From the NCBI GenBank assembly GCA_015163845.1, contig JAAOII010000169.1:1-5452 (forward strand): 5,452 nt of DNA, in the 5' to 3' direction. Numbering within the stretch: position 1 is the first letter of the stretch; the number at the start of each line of letters is the position of its first letter. The stretch comes from Candidatus Portiera sp. Lineage in GTDB: Bacteria > Pseudomonadota > Gammaproteobacteria > CBDBNL01 > JAAOII01. The translations under genes and the position numbers were made by a program. Below, in pieces: positions 1-5,452 of the stretch. Below the pieces are notes generated by a model that was given only the letters and a program-made list of their open reading frames with translations, was not told the DNA's origin and did no database searches.

Positions 1-197
1 ACGACAATTCAGAAAACCTAGATGATGGGGATGGTGAGGATGATGGGGAGGCAGAATATGAAATTACACCCATAGTTATGTTTTTCCCCGATGGACGTTT
101 AAGTAACCGAGGCAGTTTCCGTTTCATTGATGATAAGGGAGAGATAGTTTATAGTTTTACCTGGACGGAGCTGGGCAAGTTTGAAAGAGTCCACTAA
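1..197 (+). CDS. gspH: Type II secretion minor pseudopilin GspH, C-terminal fragment
   Basis: This is the 3' end of a gene that enters from the left edge; the reading frame starts at base 3 and stops with TAA at 195-197, leaving 64 residues. The visible part opens with an acidic tract rich in Asp, Glu and Gly (roughly fragment residues 1-19). It then has the motif MFFPDGRLSNRG, which resembles the 'F.PDG.....G' strand near the C-terminus of GspH/FimT-like pseudopilins, and ends with a short beta-rich segment (FRFIDDKGEIVYSFTW). The prepilin cleavage site and N-terminal helix are outside the window, so identity rests on the PDG motif and on the position directly before gspI. GspH is a minor pseudopilin of the periplasmic pseudopilus. 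Its last 17 bases overlap gspI. The acidic tract is not something I associate with the family. Another GspG/GspH-like pseudopilin is possible but less likely given the gene order. Confidence 0.8.
   Translation, partial: DNSENLDDGDGEDDGEAEYEITPIVMFFPDGRLSNRGSFRFIDDKGEIVYSFTWTELGKFERVH
21..56 (+). repeat. 18-base tandem direct repeat inside gspH
   Basis: Two adjacent 18-base units (21-38 and 39-56) share the same first 11 bases, GATGATGGGGA, and then diverge. They encode the Asp/Gly/Glu-rich tract of GspH, so the acidic stretch probably grew by slippage or small duplication. The unit length is a multiple of three, so copy-number change would keep the frame. Only two copies are seen and the second is imperfect. 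Confidence 0.6.
167..170 (+). promoter_or_regulatory. Ribosome binding site for the TTG start of gspI
   Basis: GGAG ends 10 bases before the TTG at 181 and lies within the gspH coding sequence. It supports TTG as the real start: the frame is closed by a TAG at 145-147, there is no other usable start codon between that stop and 181, and the next in-frame ATG (codon 16) falls inside the hydrophobic helix and would remove the prepilin cleavage site. Confidence 0.65.
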
Positions 198-540
198 CAA
201 AAAAGGGTTCAGTTTATTAGAGGTAATGGTTGCCCTAGTCGTGGCTGCCATAGCACTAGTTGGCTTAATTCAAGGGCTTAGCCAATATGCAAACTCAATC
301 ATTTATCTGCGCGATAAATTAAATGCCCAGACCATAGCTGTAGGAGAATTAACTCATAAAGCTTTAGATAGTGACTACATAATTCCAGAGTTTGTAGAAA
401 TTGGTGGAGACAAATTTGAGCTTATAATCAATGAAGAAGATTATTTCTTTAAAGATATTGATGATATCAAAAAGTTAACTCTCACCGTCTTTGATGAGGA
501 TGAGAGGCAATTATTAATTGTTTCCACTATTGTTAAATGA
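181..540 (+). CDS. gspI: Type II secretion minor pseudopilin GspI
   Basis: The 119-residue product starts with a short basic leader (residues 1-9) ending in KKG. Prepilin peptidase (GspO) would cut after Gly9, leaving Phe10 to be N-methylated; Glu14 is the conserved Glu at mature position 5. Residues 10-30 form the hydrophobic helix that anchors the protein before assembly. The remainder is a small periplasmic alpha/beta domain of about the usual GspI length. In the family GspI nucleates the I-J-K complex at the pseudopilus tip. The start is TTG, chosen because it alone keeps the leader. The gene overlaps gspH by 17 bases and gspJ by 4. The downstream domain is diverged: the segment AQTIAVGELTHKAL sits where many GspI proteins have a Trp/Asn-containing 'A.W.A.N.L' motif. 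Identity is secure from the leader, size and order. Confidence 0.94.
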   Translation: MKESTNKKGFSLLEVMVALVVAAIALVGLIQGLSQYANSIIYLRDKLNAQTIAVGELTHKALDSDYIIPEFVEIGGDKFELIINEEDYFFKDIDDIKKLTLTVFDEDERQLLIVSTIVK

Positions 541-1223
541 ATAACCGTGTCCGAGGGTTTACCCTCATTGAATTAATGGTTGCAGTTGGTTTACTTGCCA
601 TACTTTCAACTTTAGTATTCTCCTCCATTAATTCAGCTTTCCAAAGTTTTGATTCTCTTTCCAATCGCGGACGCATCCAATCCGGTTTTGCTGGAGTAGT
701 TAGCATACTCAATGACGACTTTATAAATATTTCTCCAAGAGCTGTCAGGACCAGCACAAACACTCGCGAAGCAGCATTTGTTTTTAATGATCAAAATAGC
801 GAATATCTATTGCAGTTTACTAGAAGTGGTGCCAGCATAATTGATGGAGAAAACGAAAGAATTAAGCAATTAGGCATTGCCAGCCCACAGGTTGGCTTCT
901 CAAGAGTAGCCTACAGATTTGCTGACTCCACACTATATCGTTATGAATGGGGGATACTAGATAGAGATAAGAAGAACCTAGATGATTTTGCCCAAGAAAG
1001 CGTCCTCATTGAAGACGTATATGATGTCCAAGTTATTGTCTACTCAGCTAACAAGGATAATTCATTAAGCGAACAAACAAAATGGCCAGCAACTGCTTTA
1101 ACCCGCAGAAGTGTCAAAAAAGAATTCCTAATTTTACCAGCTGCCGTATCTTTAAGAATTATTCTTGAGGATTCTCGAGAGTTTGTCTTATTTTTCCCTG
1201 GAGCAACCGGAGTAGCAATATAA
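537..1223 (+). CDS. gspJ: Type II secretion minor pseudopilin GspJ
   Basis: The 228-residue product has a prepilin leader MNNRVRG, with cleavage expected after Gly7, Phe8 as the mature N-terminus and Glu12 as the position-5 Glu (RGFTLIELMVAVGLL). The hydrophobic helix covers about residues 8-28. Family-like features follow: a helix ending in LNDDFINISPRAVR (compare the 'L..Dl....pR.vR' of GspJ), the strand LLQFTRSG, and a C-terminal RIILEDSREFVLFFPG. GspJ sits under GspK in the pseudopilus tip complex with GspI. Length is typical. The ATG overlaps the gspI stop (ATGA), and no Shine-Dalgarno sequence is visible within 20 bases upstream, so translation is probably coupled to gspI. Confidence 0.95.
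   Translation: MNNRVRGFTLIELMVAVGLLAILSTLVFSSINSAFQSFDSLSNRGRIQSGFAGVVSILNDDFINISPRAVRTSTNTREAAFVFNDQNSEYLLQFTRSGASIIDGENERIKQLGIASPQVGFSRVAYRFADSTLYRYEWGILDRDKKNLDDFAQESVLIEDVYDVQVIVYSANKDNSLSEQTKWPATALTRRSVKKEFLILPAAVSLRIILEDSREFVLFFPGATGVAI
1209..1212 (+). promoter_or_regulatory. Ribosome binding site for gspK
   Basis: GGAG ends 10 bases before the gspK ATG at 1223 and lies in the last codons of gspJ. It is one of the few clear Shine-Dalgarno matches in this operon segment. Confidence 0.6.
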
Positions 1224-2170
1224 TGAAATCAGTTCGCCAGCAAGGCATTGCCTTAGTCAGTGTAATGGCAGCCATTGCCATAATAACCGCGATTTTATCT
1301 GCTATGTCTTATAAACAGCATATTGATATAGGAATTCAGGGCTACGCCATTCAAAAAAATAAAGCAATACTTAGTGTTTTATCAGTGGAAAACCTCGCCA
1401 TGGCAATGATACTAAATCAAGATGAAGATGATGATAGCAAACAGTATGACTATTATGATGAATCCTGGGCAACACCAGTTGAAGATCTAGAATTTGATGG
1501 TAGCAAGGTAAAATTTATCATCTTTGATGCCCAAGCCCAATTCAATGTCAATAACCTTAATATAAGAGGCAACAATAGAAGACATGCCATAGAGATACTG
1601 AGAAATATATTTGCCAGCTTAAATCTTGGCGACAATAAGATATACTCGGAAGTTGCTAATTGGCTGAGACCTGATGGAGACATAAAAAGCAAAGACCGTC
1701 TATATTTAGCTGACAGTGATTATTTTGATAAATATCGCTTTTCTAATGCACCAATGGTTTCCATCAATGAGTTACGCTTAATGGTTAGCTTAAGGGAGAG
1801 AGAAGGACTTGAAGATATCCTAGTCCAAGCCAATGATTACATGAGCTTCTTACCCACAATTGATGAGTTGGTTAAAATTAATGTCAATACTGCAAATGAT
1901 GAAATGCTGCAGTCCGTAGTTAAATACTTCGGGTCTGCAGAGCAGTTTATAACTATTAGTGCCGGCCGTCCCTATGCCAACATTAATAGTTTTTGTAGGT
2001 TAATGAAGAAAAACAGGAATGTTTGTTCCAGATTCTTTGACGTGAAAAGCTCCTATTTTTATGTCCATTCACTGATTGATATTGGTGACAACAAAGTATA
2101 TGCAAAAAGTTTACTAATGATAAGCAAAGATGACACAAAAGTAATGCTTAGGGAACTGAAAGTTATATAA
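1223..2170 (+). CDS. gspK: Type II secretion minor pseudopilin GspK (pseudopilus tip)
   Basis: The 315-residue product, a usual GspK length, begins with leader MKSVRQQG; peptidase would cut after Gly8. Mature position 5 is Ser13 instead of Glu, in keeping with GspK, the one pseudopilin that normally lacks Glu5, as expected for the outermost subunit. The hydrophobic helix spans about residues 9-28. Family landmarks are YDYYDESWATP (75-85), the strand DAQAQFNVNNL (102-112), WLRPDGD (147-153), SNAPMVSINEL (174-184), KINVNTANDEML (218-229), and a C-terminal FFDVKSSYFYV (271-281) ending in a strand pair with LRELK. Cys258 and Cys268 could form a disulfide in the periplasm. GspK caps the tip with GspI and GspJ. 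The acidic run DEDDD (67-71) and the region after 147, where the family's calcium-binding residues lie, look diverged. ATG overlaps the gspJ stop by one base. Confidence 0.95.
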   Translation: MKSVRQQGIALVSVMAAIAIITAILSAMSYKQHIDIGIQGYAIQKNKAILSVLSVENLAMAMILNQDEDDDSKQYDYYDESWATPVEDLEFDGSKVKFIIFDAQAQFNVNNLNIRGNNRRHAIEILRNIFASLNLGDNKIYSEVANWLRPDGDIKSKDRLYLADSDYFDKYRFSNAPMVSINELRLMVSLREREGLEDILVQANDYMSFLPTIDELVKINVNTANDEMLQSVVKYFGSAEQFITISAGRPYANINSFCRLMKKNRNVCSRFFDVKSSYFYVHSLIDIGDNKVYAKSLLMISKDDTKVMLRELKVI

Positions 2171-2177
2171 TTAATAT

Positions 2178-3362
2178 ATGGAAACAGATAATATATTTTT
2201 TATTGATCCTCAGGGGCAGGTTTTTTCTGGCTCTATGCGCAAAAAATTTCCTGCAATATCAACTGATATTCCTCCTATGCACTTGTCTGGCTGGGTTGCC
2301 AGTGAGTGGTTTAATTTCTTTGCAGCAAAAGCTCCCGTATATAGAAAGCAAGTAGTGCAAAAGACCATGCCCTATATGATGGAAGAGTATCTACTAGAAC
2401 CTTTGGATAATTATCACTTGACGATAATAATGAGTGGTAGAACTAAGCCCGTCTCAATTTATGCGACAGCACATGCAAAAGTGCAAGAATGGATGCAGTT
2501 GTTGGAGACAATTAATATAGCTCCAACTGGCTTATATCCCGACCTATTAGCTCTGCCTCATGATGATAGGTATATAAGTGCCTATGTTGGTCCCAAAAGA
2601 TCTTTAGCACGCACGGGTGAATACACAGGGTTTTGTGGCAAAGGAAAGCTATTCTTCTCTTTGCTGGAGGAAGAGGCGGAAAAACATAATAAAGATATTC
2701 AAATATTAACCGCTAAGAGTTCCTTGGTGCCTAAACAATTCCAAAAATATGTTGGCCGCGACAAGATAGAATGGTTAGATTTCTTGAGCCAAGCACAACT
2801 TCCAAACATTGATGCCAACCTGCTCCATTCTCAATATGTCACCAAAGGTCAGAGTAAGGATGATGAGTTCAAGATTACTCCATTCAAAGGAGTGGCTCTA
2901 GCGGCCTCTTTTTTGTTGCTTGTATTACTCGCAGATGTTTTTAATATAATGACTTACAAATCTCAGACCAATGAGATACATGTTCGTAGCAAAGAGTTAT
3001 ATCAGCAAATGTTTGGTCAACAAATCACAGATATAAGCCAGTTGCGAAATAGGGTTTTGATCAACTTACAAGATATAGCGGGTGATTCTGCTACAGATGA
3101 TTCTGATATTTGGCGTAAATTAAAGGGCTTAGCTGATTTATTAAGAGAGTGTAATAATTGTAATTTGCTTGAATTTAAGCTTACGTCTGACAGCAAGAGA
3201 GTGAGTTTAGTTTTTGAATCAAGAGAGGAAGAGAGTAATATGCCTGACCTATTAAACAGTGAGGGTTGGAGAACTCTTTCTTGGAAAACCAATGTGGTAA
3301 ACACACCAGCGGGCTTTTTCAAGGTTTATACTCACAAAGCAGTAATAGAGAATAGATCATGA
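2178..3362 (+). CDS. gspL: Type II secretion inner-membrane platform protein GspL
   Basis: The 394-residue product has the standard GspL layout. A cytoplasmic actin-like domain (about 1-235) contains QKTMPYMMEEYLLEPLDNYH (61-80), matching the family's 'alp..LEe.L.....lH' motif, and LYPDLLALP (119-127). A single membrane span follows at about 238-257, then a periplasmic part with a helical stretch (about 260-325) and a small ferredoxin-like domain (about 326-394). GspL recruits the ATPase GspE to the membrane and dimerises with GspM. The gene lies 7 bases after gspK. No Shine-Dalgarno sequence is visible close to the ATG; the nearest purine run, GGGAA at 2151, is too far away. The next in-frame ATG (codon 20) would remove the first beta strands. 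The periplasmic domain carries Cys325 and Cys328 as a CxxC, which I do not know as a family feature. Confidence 0.93.
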   Translation: METDNIFFIDPQGQVFSGSMRKKFPAISTDIPPMHLSGWVASEWFNFFAAKAPVYRKQVVQKTMPYMMEEYLLEPLDNYHLTIIMSGRTKPVSIYATAHAKVQEWMQLLETINIAPTGLYPDLLALPHDDRYISAYVGPKRSLARTGEYTGFCGKGKLFFSLLEEEAEKHNKDIQILTAKSSLVPKQFQKYVGRDKIEWLDFLSQAQLPNIDANLLHSQYVTKGQSKDDEFKITPFKGVALAASFLLLVLLADVFNIMTYKSQTNEIHVRSKELYQQMFGQQITDISQLRNRVLINLQDIAGDSATDDSDIWRKLKGLADLLRECNNCNLLEFKLTSDSKRVSLVFESREEESNMPDLLNSEGWRTLSWKTNVVNTPAGFFKVYTHKAVIENRS

Positions 3363-4069
3363 ACATCATTAAGAAACTATTCGGCAATAGGTCTGCTAGA
3401 AAATTTGCTAGGAAATTCGCTGAGAGATCCGCAGAGAAGCCCACTGATAATAATAGCAGAGAGGAACATCAAAAACCTACTAAAAATAGCAAGAGTTCAT
3501 TGATGTCACGCAAAATAGAGTTTAGCTTTATGTCAGATGCCAACAGAAAGCAATTGTCAGCTCTCCTAGTTCAACTGCAAACTGCCTACGCACCACTCAA
3601 GGAACGACTTGAACCCTTAATAAAATATTACAAGGGTCTAAACAAACGAGAAAAATTTATCAGCAGAGTTGGCGGAACTTTCATACTGGGCTACATAATT
3701 TTCTCCTTGATAGTCCAACCTTATCAAGGATGGCGCAGTGAGGTAATTATTGCACGTGATGCTGCCTATGAAGAGTTCACCTGGTTAAGATCCCAAAGTG
3801 ATAGAGTCAAGGAGGCAATATTAGTAAGAGGTGGAGATTTTAATGCTATCTTGGATATTAACCAACTCTCGGCAAGACACACACCAACCGCAAAAGTTGA
3901 ACAATTAGTTAGCGGAGAATATATCATTACTGTGTCTGAAGCTCAGGGGACAAACTTCTTCAATTTAATTAATTCTGTCATAAATCGCGGTGGAACATTA
4001 ATTTCTGTGGAGTTTTCCAGAGAATCTAGGGCTTCCAGAGCAAACTTCGTTGCCAAAGTAAGCATATAA
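3359..4069 (+). CDS. gspM: Type II secretion inner-membrane protein GspM with long N-terminal extension
   Basis: The conserved GspM part starts near residue 80: KYYKGLNKREKF (89-100), where the family has a short 'W..L..RE' helix, then a membrane span at about 104-119 ending in VQPY, a helical periplasmic stretch (about 125-155), and a small ferredoxin-like domain (about 160-236, ending in SVEFSRES...AKVSI). GspM binds GspL and helps stabilise it in the platform. At 236 residues the protein is clearly longer than the usual 150-180. The excess is a hydrophilic, basic N-terminal region (13 Lys/Arg and 5 acidic residues in the first 48) that includes a 12-base repeat. The ATG at 3359 overlaps the gspL stop (ATGA) and has a weak AGAG 8 bases upstream. 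In-frame ATGs at 3503 and 3530, both preceded by AAGAG or AGAG-like sequences, would give more typical proteins of 188 or 179 residues. The annotated start is therefore likely but not certain. Confidence 0.9.
   Translation: MNIIKKLFGNRSARKFARKFAERSAEKPTDNNSREEHQKPTKNSKSSLMSRKIEFSFMSDANRKQLSALLVQLQTAYAPLKERLEPLIKYYKGLNKREKFISRVGGTFILGYIIFSLIVQPYQGWRSEVIIARDAAYEEFTWLRSQSDRVKEAILVRGGDFNAILDINQLSARHTPTAKVEQLVSGEYIITVSEAQGTNFFNLINSVINRGGTLISVEFSRESRASRANFVAKVSI
3395..3430 (+). repeat. Three imperfect 12-base tandem repeats in gspM
   Basis: Units at 3395-3406 (GCTAGAAAATTT), 3407-3418 (GCTAGGAAATTC) and 3419-3430 (GCTGAGAGATCC) encode ARKF, ARKF and AERS; a partial fourth (AEK) follows. The first two units differ at two bases, both silent; the third is more diverged. 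The tract lies in the extra N-terminal region of GspM, and expansion in steps of 12 bases keeps the frame. Confidence 0.7.
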
Positions 4070-4070
4070 A

Positions 4071-4886
4071 ATGCTAGAAAATAAAAAACTCATTATCCTA
4101 TTCTTTGCCGGATTAGCAATCTCTGTAGTATTACTTATGCCAGTTAGCATATTAATTAATACTATTGGTCTTCCAGAAGGAGTAAATCTTAATGTCCACC
4201 GAGGTAATATTTGGCAGGGAAGTGCTAATGTATATTTCAACCGAGACGCTAACAATGATAAAGCAGCTACCTCAGAAACCCAAGTTCTTCTTATGGACTG
4301 GCAATTATGTGCGGGAGGAAGTTTCCCTTTCATCTCATATTGTTTAGATATTAAGAGTTCAGGTAATCAGCATAGTGTTAAGATTGTTGGCTTCCCCGGG
4401 GACGAACTTACCTTAGAGAATATTAAATCCAAATTGGATATATCAGTAATTGCCCAGCAATTACAAGTTAAAAACTTGGCATTGCTTAAGGTTCGCGGTT
4501 CGCTAAACATAGCTATGGATAAATTAGAACTTGATCTACTAGAGAATACCCCCATACTATGGGATGGACGCATCACCTTAGATTCTGGTGGTTTCTTCAA
4601 TGTAGATTTCCCTCAAATAGTATTATTAATGAGGCAGCAGAGTTTTATTAGCCGAGGAGAAACAAACCAAGCATTTGGCAATGACAAATTACCAACTATA
4701 ATTATTCAGGGGAATGACGACACTATGACAATTGATGGGACCTTGCAGATTTTGCCAGATAAACAAGTTAAACTCAACTTAGAAATACTTGCCCGCACTG
4801 AATTAGTAGAACAGACCTTTGCTCCTTTAGCCACTAATCGCGACGGCCGCAAACTTTTTATAACTTATCAGGGACCGCTCGGTTAA
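4071..4886 (+). CDS. gspN: Type II secretion protein GspN
   Basis: The 271-residue product has one N-terminal membrane span (about 7-30) and a beta-rich periplasmic remainder. Landmarks of the GspN family are NVHRGNIWQGSANVYF (41-56; compare 'v.G.iW.G.a'), LLMDWQL (73-79), the repeated strand-turn segments around ILWDGRITLDSGG (162-174), and a C-terminal TIDGTLQILPDKQVKLNLE (220-238) followed by GRKLFITYQGPL. GspN is present in only part of T2SS systems and its exact role is poorly defined; it is described as an inner-membrane component. The ATG lies one base after the gspM stop, with no good Shine-Dalgarno sequence, so it is probably coupled to gspM. It is the last gsp gene before the direction of transcription changes. 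Cys80 and Cys91 are the only cysteines and could pair in the periplasm. Length is near the usual 250. Confidence 0.92.
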   Translation: MLENKKLIILFFAGLAISVVLLMPVSILINTIGLPEGVNLNVHRGNIWQGSANVYFNRDANNDKAATSETQVLLMDWQLCAGGSFPFISYCLDIKSSGNQHSVKIVGFPGDELTLENIKSKLDISVIAQQLQVKNLALLKVRGSLNIAMDKLELDLLENTPILWDGRITLDSGGFFNVDFPQIVLLMRQQSFISRGETNQAFGNDKLPTIIIQGNDDTMTIDGTLQILPDKQVKLNLEILARTELVEQTFAPLATNRDGRKLFITYQGPLG

Positions 4887-4900
4887 TACACCCTACACAG
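4887..4900. other. 14-base convergent junction between gspN and argH
   Basis: The gspN TAA ends at 4886 and the argH stop, read on the minus strand, occupies 4903-4901. The 14 bases between cannot hold a terminator, and the flanking coding ends contain no convincing hairpin followed by a T run on either strand. Any transcript ends must lie inside the opposite gene or depend on Rho. Confidence 0.8.
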
Positions 4901-5452
4901 CTAGAACTTCTTGCGTTCGATGGCTTTGATTGCTTGAGTAGCTGCCTTACGCACCCTGTTAGGAGCACTTCCGCCTAAGTGATCATAAGATTTTATGATG
5001 TTTTTATAGTCCAGTATAGAATAGATATCTTTATCAATTTTGTTTGATACTTTATGCATTTCTTCCAGTTCTAGATCACCCAGAGCAATCTTCTTTTCTT
5101 CTGCCTTCCTTACCAGCATTCCCGTCTGCTTATAGGCATCCCTGAAAGGAACTCCTTTATCCACTAGATAGTCGGCTAAACGCGTTGCATTAACATAGCC
5201 AAACTCAAGTGCCTCGCGCATATTATTTCGCTTAAACTCCATACCCTTAACTATAAGTATCCATGCTGTCAGCGATTCCTTTAAGCTATCAACAGTGTCA
5301 AACAATAATTCCTTATCCTCTTGATTGTCTTTGTTATATGCCAAGGCCTGTCCTTTCATAACCACTAATATAGCAATCAAATTACCAATAACTCTACCAC
5401 TCTTGCCTCTAACTAACTCAGGTAAATCTGGGTTTTTCTTTTGCGGCATTAT
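4901..5452 (-). CDS. argH: Argininosuccinate lyase ArgH, C-terminal part
   Basis: The gene runs off the right edge; 183 codons are present, ending with TAG at 4903-4901. The first full codons read I-MPQKKNPD, which is the fumarase/aspartase superfamily signature (usually SSxMPQKKNPD). The catalytic Ser of that loop lies just beyond the window. The Met here is internal, not the start. Next come VRGKSGRVIGNL, the typical ArgH segment GQALAYNKDNQEDKE (fragment 33-47), ATRLADYLVDKGVPFRDAY (88-106) and, near the end, YDHLGGSAPNRV (155-166). ArgH splits argininosuccinate into arginine and fumarate, the last step of arginine synthesis, as a cytoplasmic homotetramer. About 180 residues after the signature fits an intact C-terminus of a roughly 460-residue enzyme. 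In PFRDAY, Tyr replaces the His common in this motif. The gene has no functional link to secretion; it converges on gspN. Confidence 0.97.
   Translation of the reverse strand: MMPQKKNPDLPELVRGKSGRVIGNLIAILVVMKGQALAYNKDNQEDKELLFDTVDSLKESLTAWILIVKGMEFKRNNMREALEFGYVNATRLADYLVDKGVPFRDAYKQTGMLVRKAEEKKIALGDLELEEMHKVSNKIDKDIYSILDYKNIIKSYDHLGGSAPNRVRKAATQAIKAIERKKF

Noticed and set aside
533..763. 76-codon open frame on the minus strand over the start of gspJ
   Set aside because: It is opposite the conserved prepilin leader and helix of GspJ and has no convincing start signal or known motif.
1453..1692. 79-codon minus-strand frame with hydrophobic residues
   Set aside because: The hydrophobic look comes from the antisense of acidic and Asn-rich GspK codons; the GspK frame is the coding one.
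3017..3322. 101-codon open frame on the minus strand
   Set aside because: It is antisense to the periplasmic domain of GspL, has no recognisable domain or leader, and the + strand protein is clearly conserved.
3998..4333. 111-codon open frame on the minus strand over the gspM/gspN boundary
   Set aside because: It lies opposite two family-matching genes and its translation shows no family features.
4367..4600. 77-codon minus-strand frame inside gspN
   Set aside because: It has no recognisable motif and is fully contained opposite the gspN coding sequence.
4840..4860. GCG...CGC followed by AAACTTTTT inside gspN, resembling an intrinsic terminator
   Set aside because: The stem is three base pairs, it lies within coding sequence about 25 bases before the stop, and the residues it encodes fit the GspN C-terminus.
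4874..4883. Small inverted repeat ACCG-CT-CGGT at the end of gspN, a candidate terminator
   Set aside because: The stem has only four pairs with a two-base loop, it overlaps the last gspN codons, and no T run follows on either strand.
5447..5449. ATG of MPQKKNPD as a start of a short argH-like gene
   Set aside because: The Met belongs to the internal active-site signature, the preceding codon is Ile as in intact ArgH, and the frame stays open to the window edge.
1..5452. A novel system hidden within the operon
   Set aside because: Every + strand gene matches a known T2SS component in canonical order and the remaining gene is argH; there is no unexplained gene, array or large intergenic region.

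Overview
The window is the distal end of a type II secretion system (T2SS, general secretory pathway) operon on the + strand, followed by the 3' part of an argininosuccinate lyase gene (argH) in the opposite direction. The order is gspH (3' end only), gspI, gspJ, gspK, gspL, gspM, gspN, then the converging argH. The DNA is AT-rich by eye. A canonical H-I-J-K-L-M-N order with a gspN gene, and an argH product resembling the stand-alone proteobacterial enzyme, suggest a low-GC gammaproteobacterium. I cannot name the genus.

Positions 1-2170 encode the minor pseudopilins GspH, I, J and K. Three of them (I, J, K) show an N-terminal prepilin-peptidase site followed by a hydrophobic helix; the GspH N-terminus lies outside the window. 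GspI, J and K form the complex thought to cap the periplasmic pseudopilus and start its assembly. Positions 2178-4069 encode the inner-membrane platform pair GspL and GspM. Both span the membrane once; GspL links the cytoplasmic ATPase GspE to the platform, and GspM partners GspL. Positions 4071-4886 encode GspN, a non-universal single-span inner-membrane T2SS protein. Upstream genes for the secretin, ATPase, platform and major pseudopilin (gspC to gspG) would be expected to the left of the window.

The seven gsp genes are packed without room for internal promoters or terminators: neighbours overlap by 17, 4, 1 and 4 bases or are separated by 7 and 1 bases. Several starts lack a clear Shine-Dalgarno sequence, so translational coupling along one long mRNA is likely. 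gspN and argH converge with only 14 bases between their stop codons, and I see no convincing terminator there.

This is a recognisable system, and I found no previously undescribed one. The points worth a second look are family-level oddities: a long, basic N-terminal extension of GspM built partly from a 12-base repeat and containing internal starts; an acidic, repeat-derived tract in GspH; a CxxC motif in the periplasmic domain of GspL; and a diverged calcium-site region in GspK. There are no RNA genes, mobile elements, CRISPR arrays or attachment sites that I can see, and no gene-free stretch longer than 14 bases.
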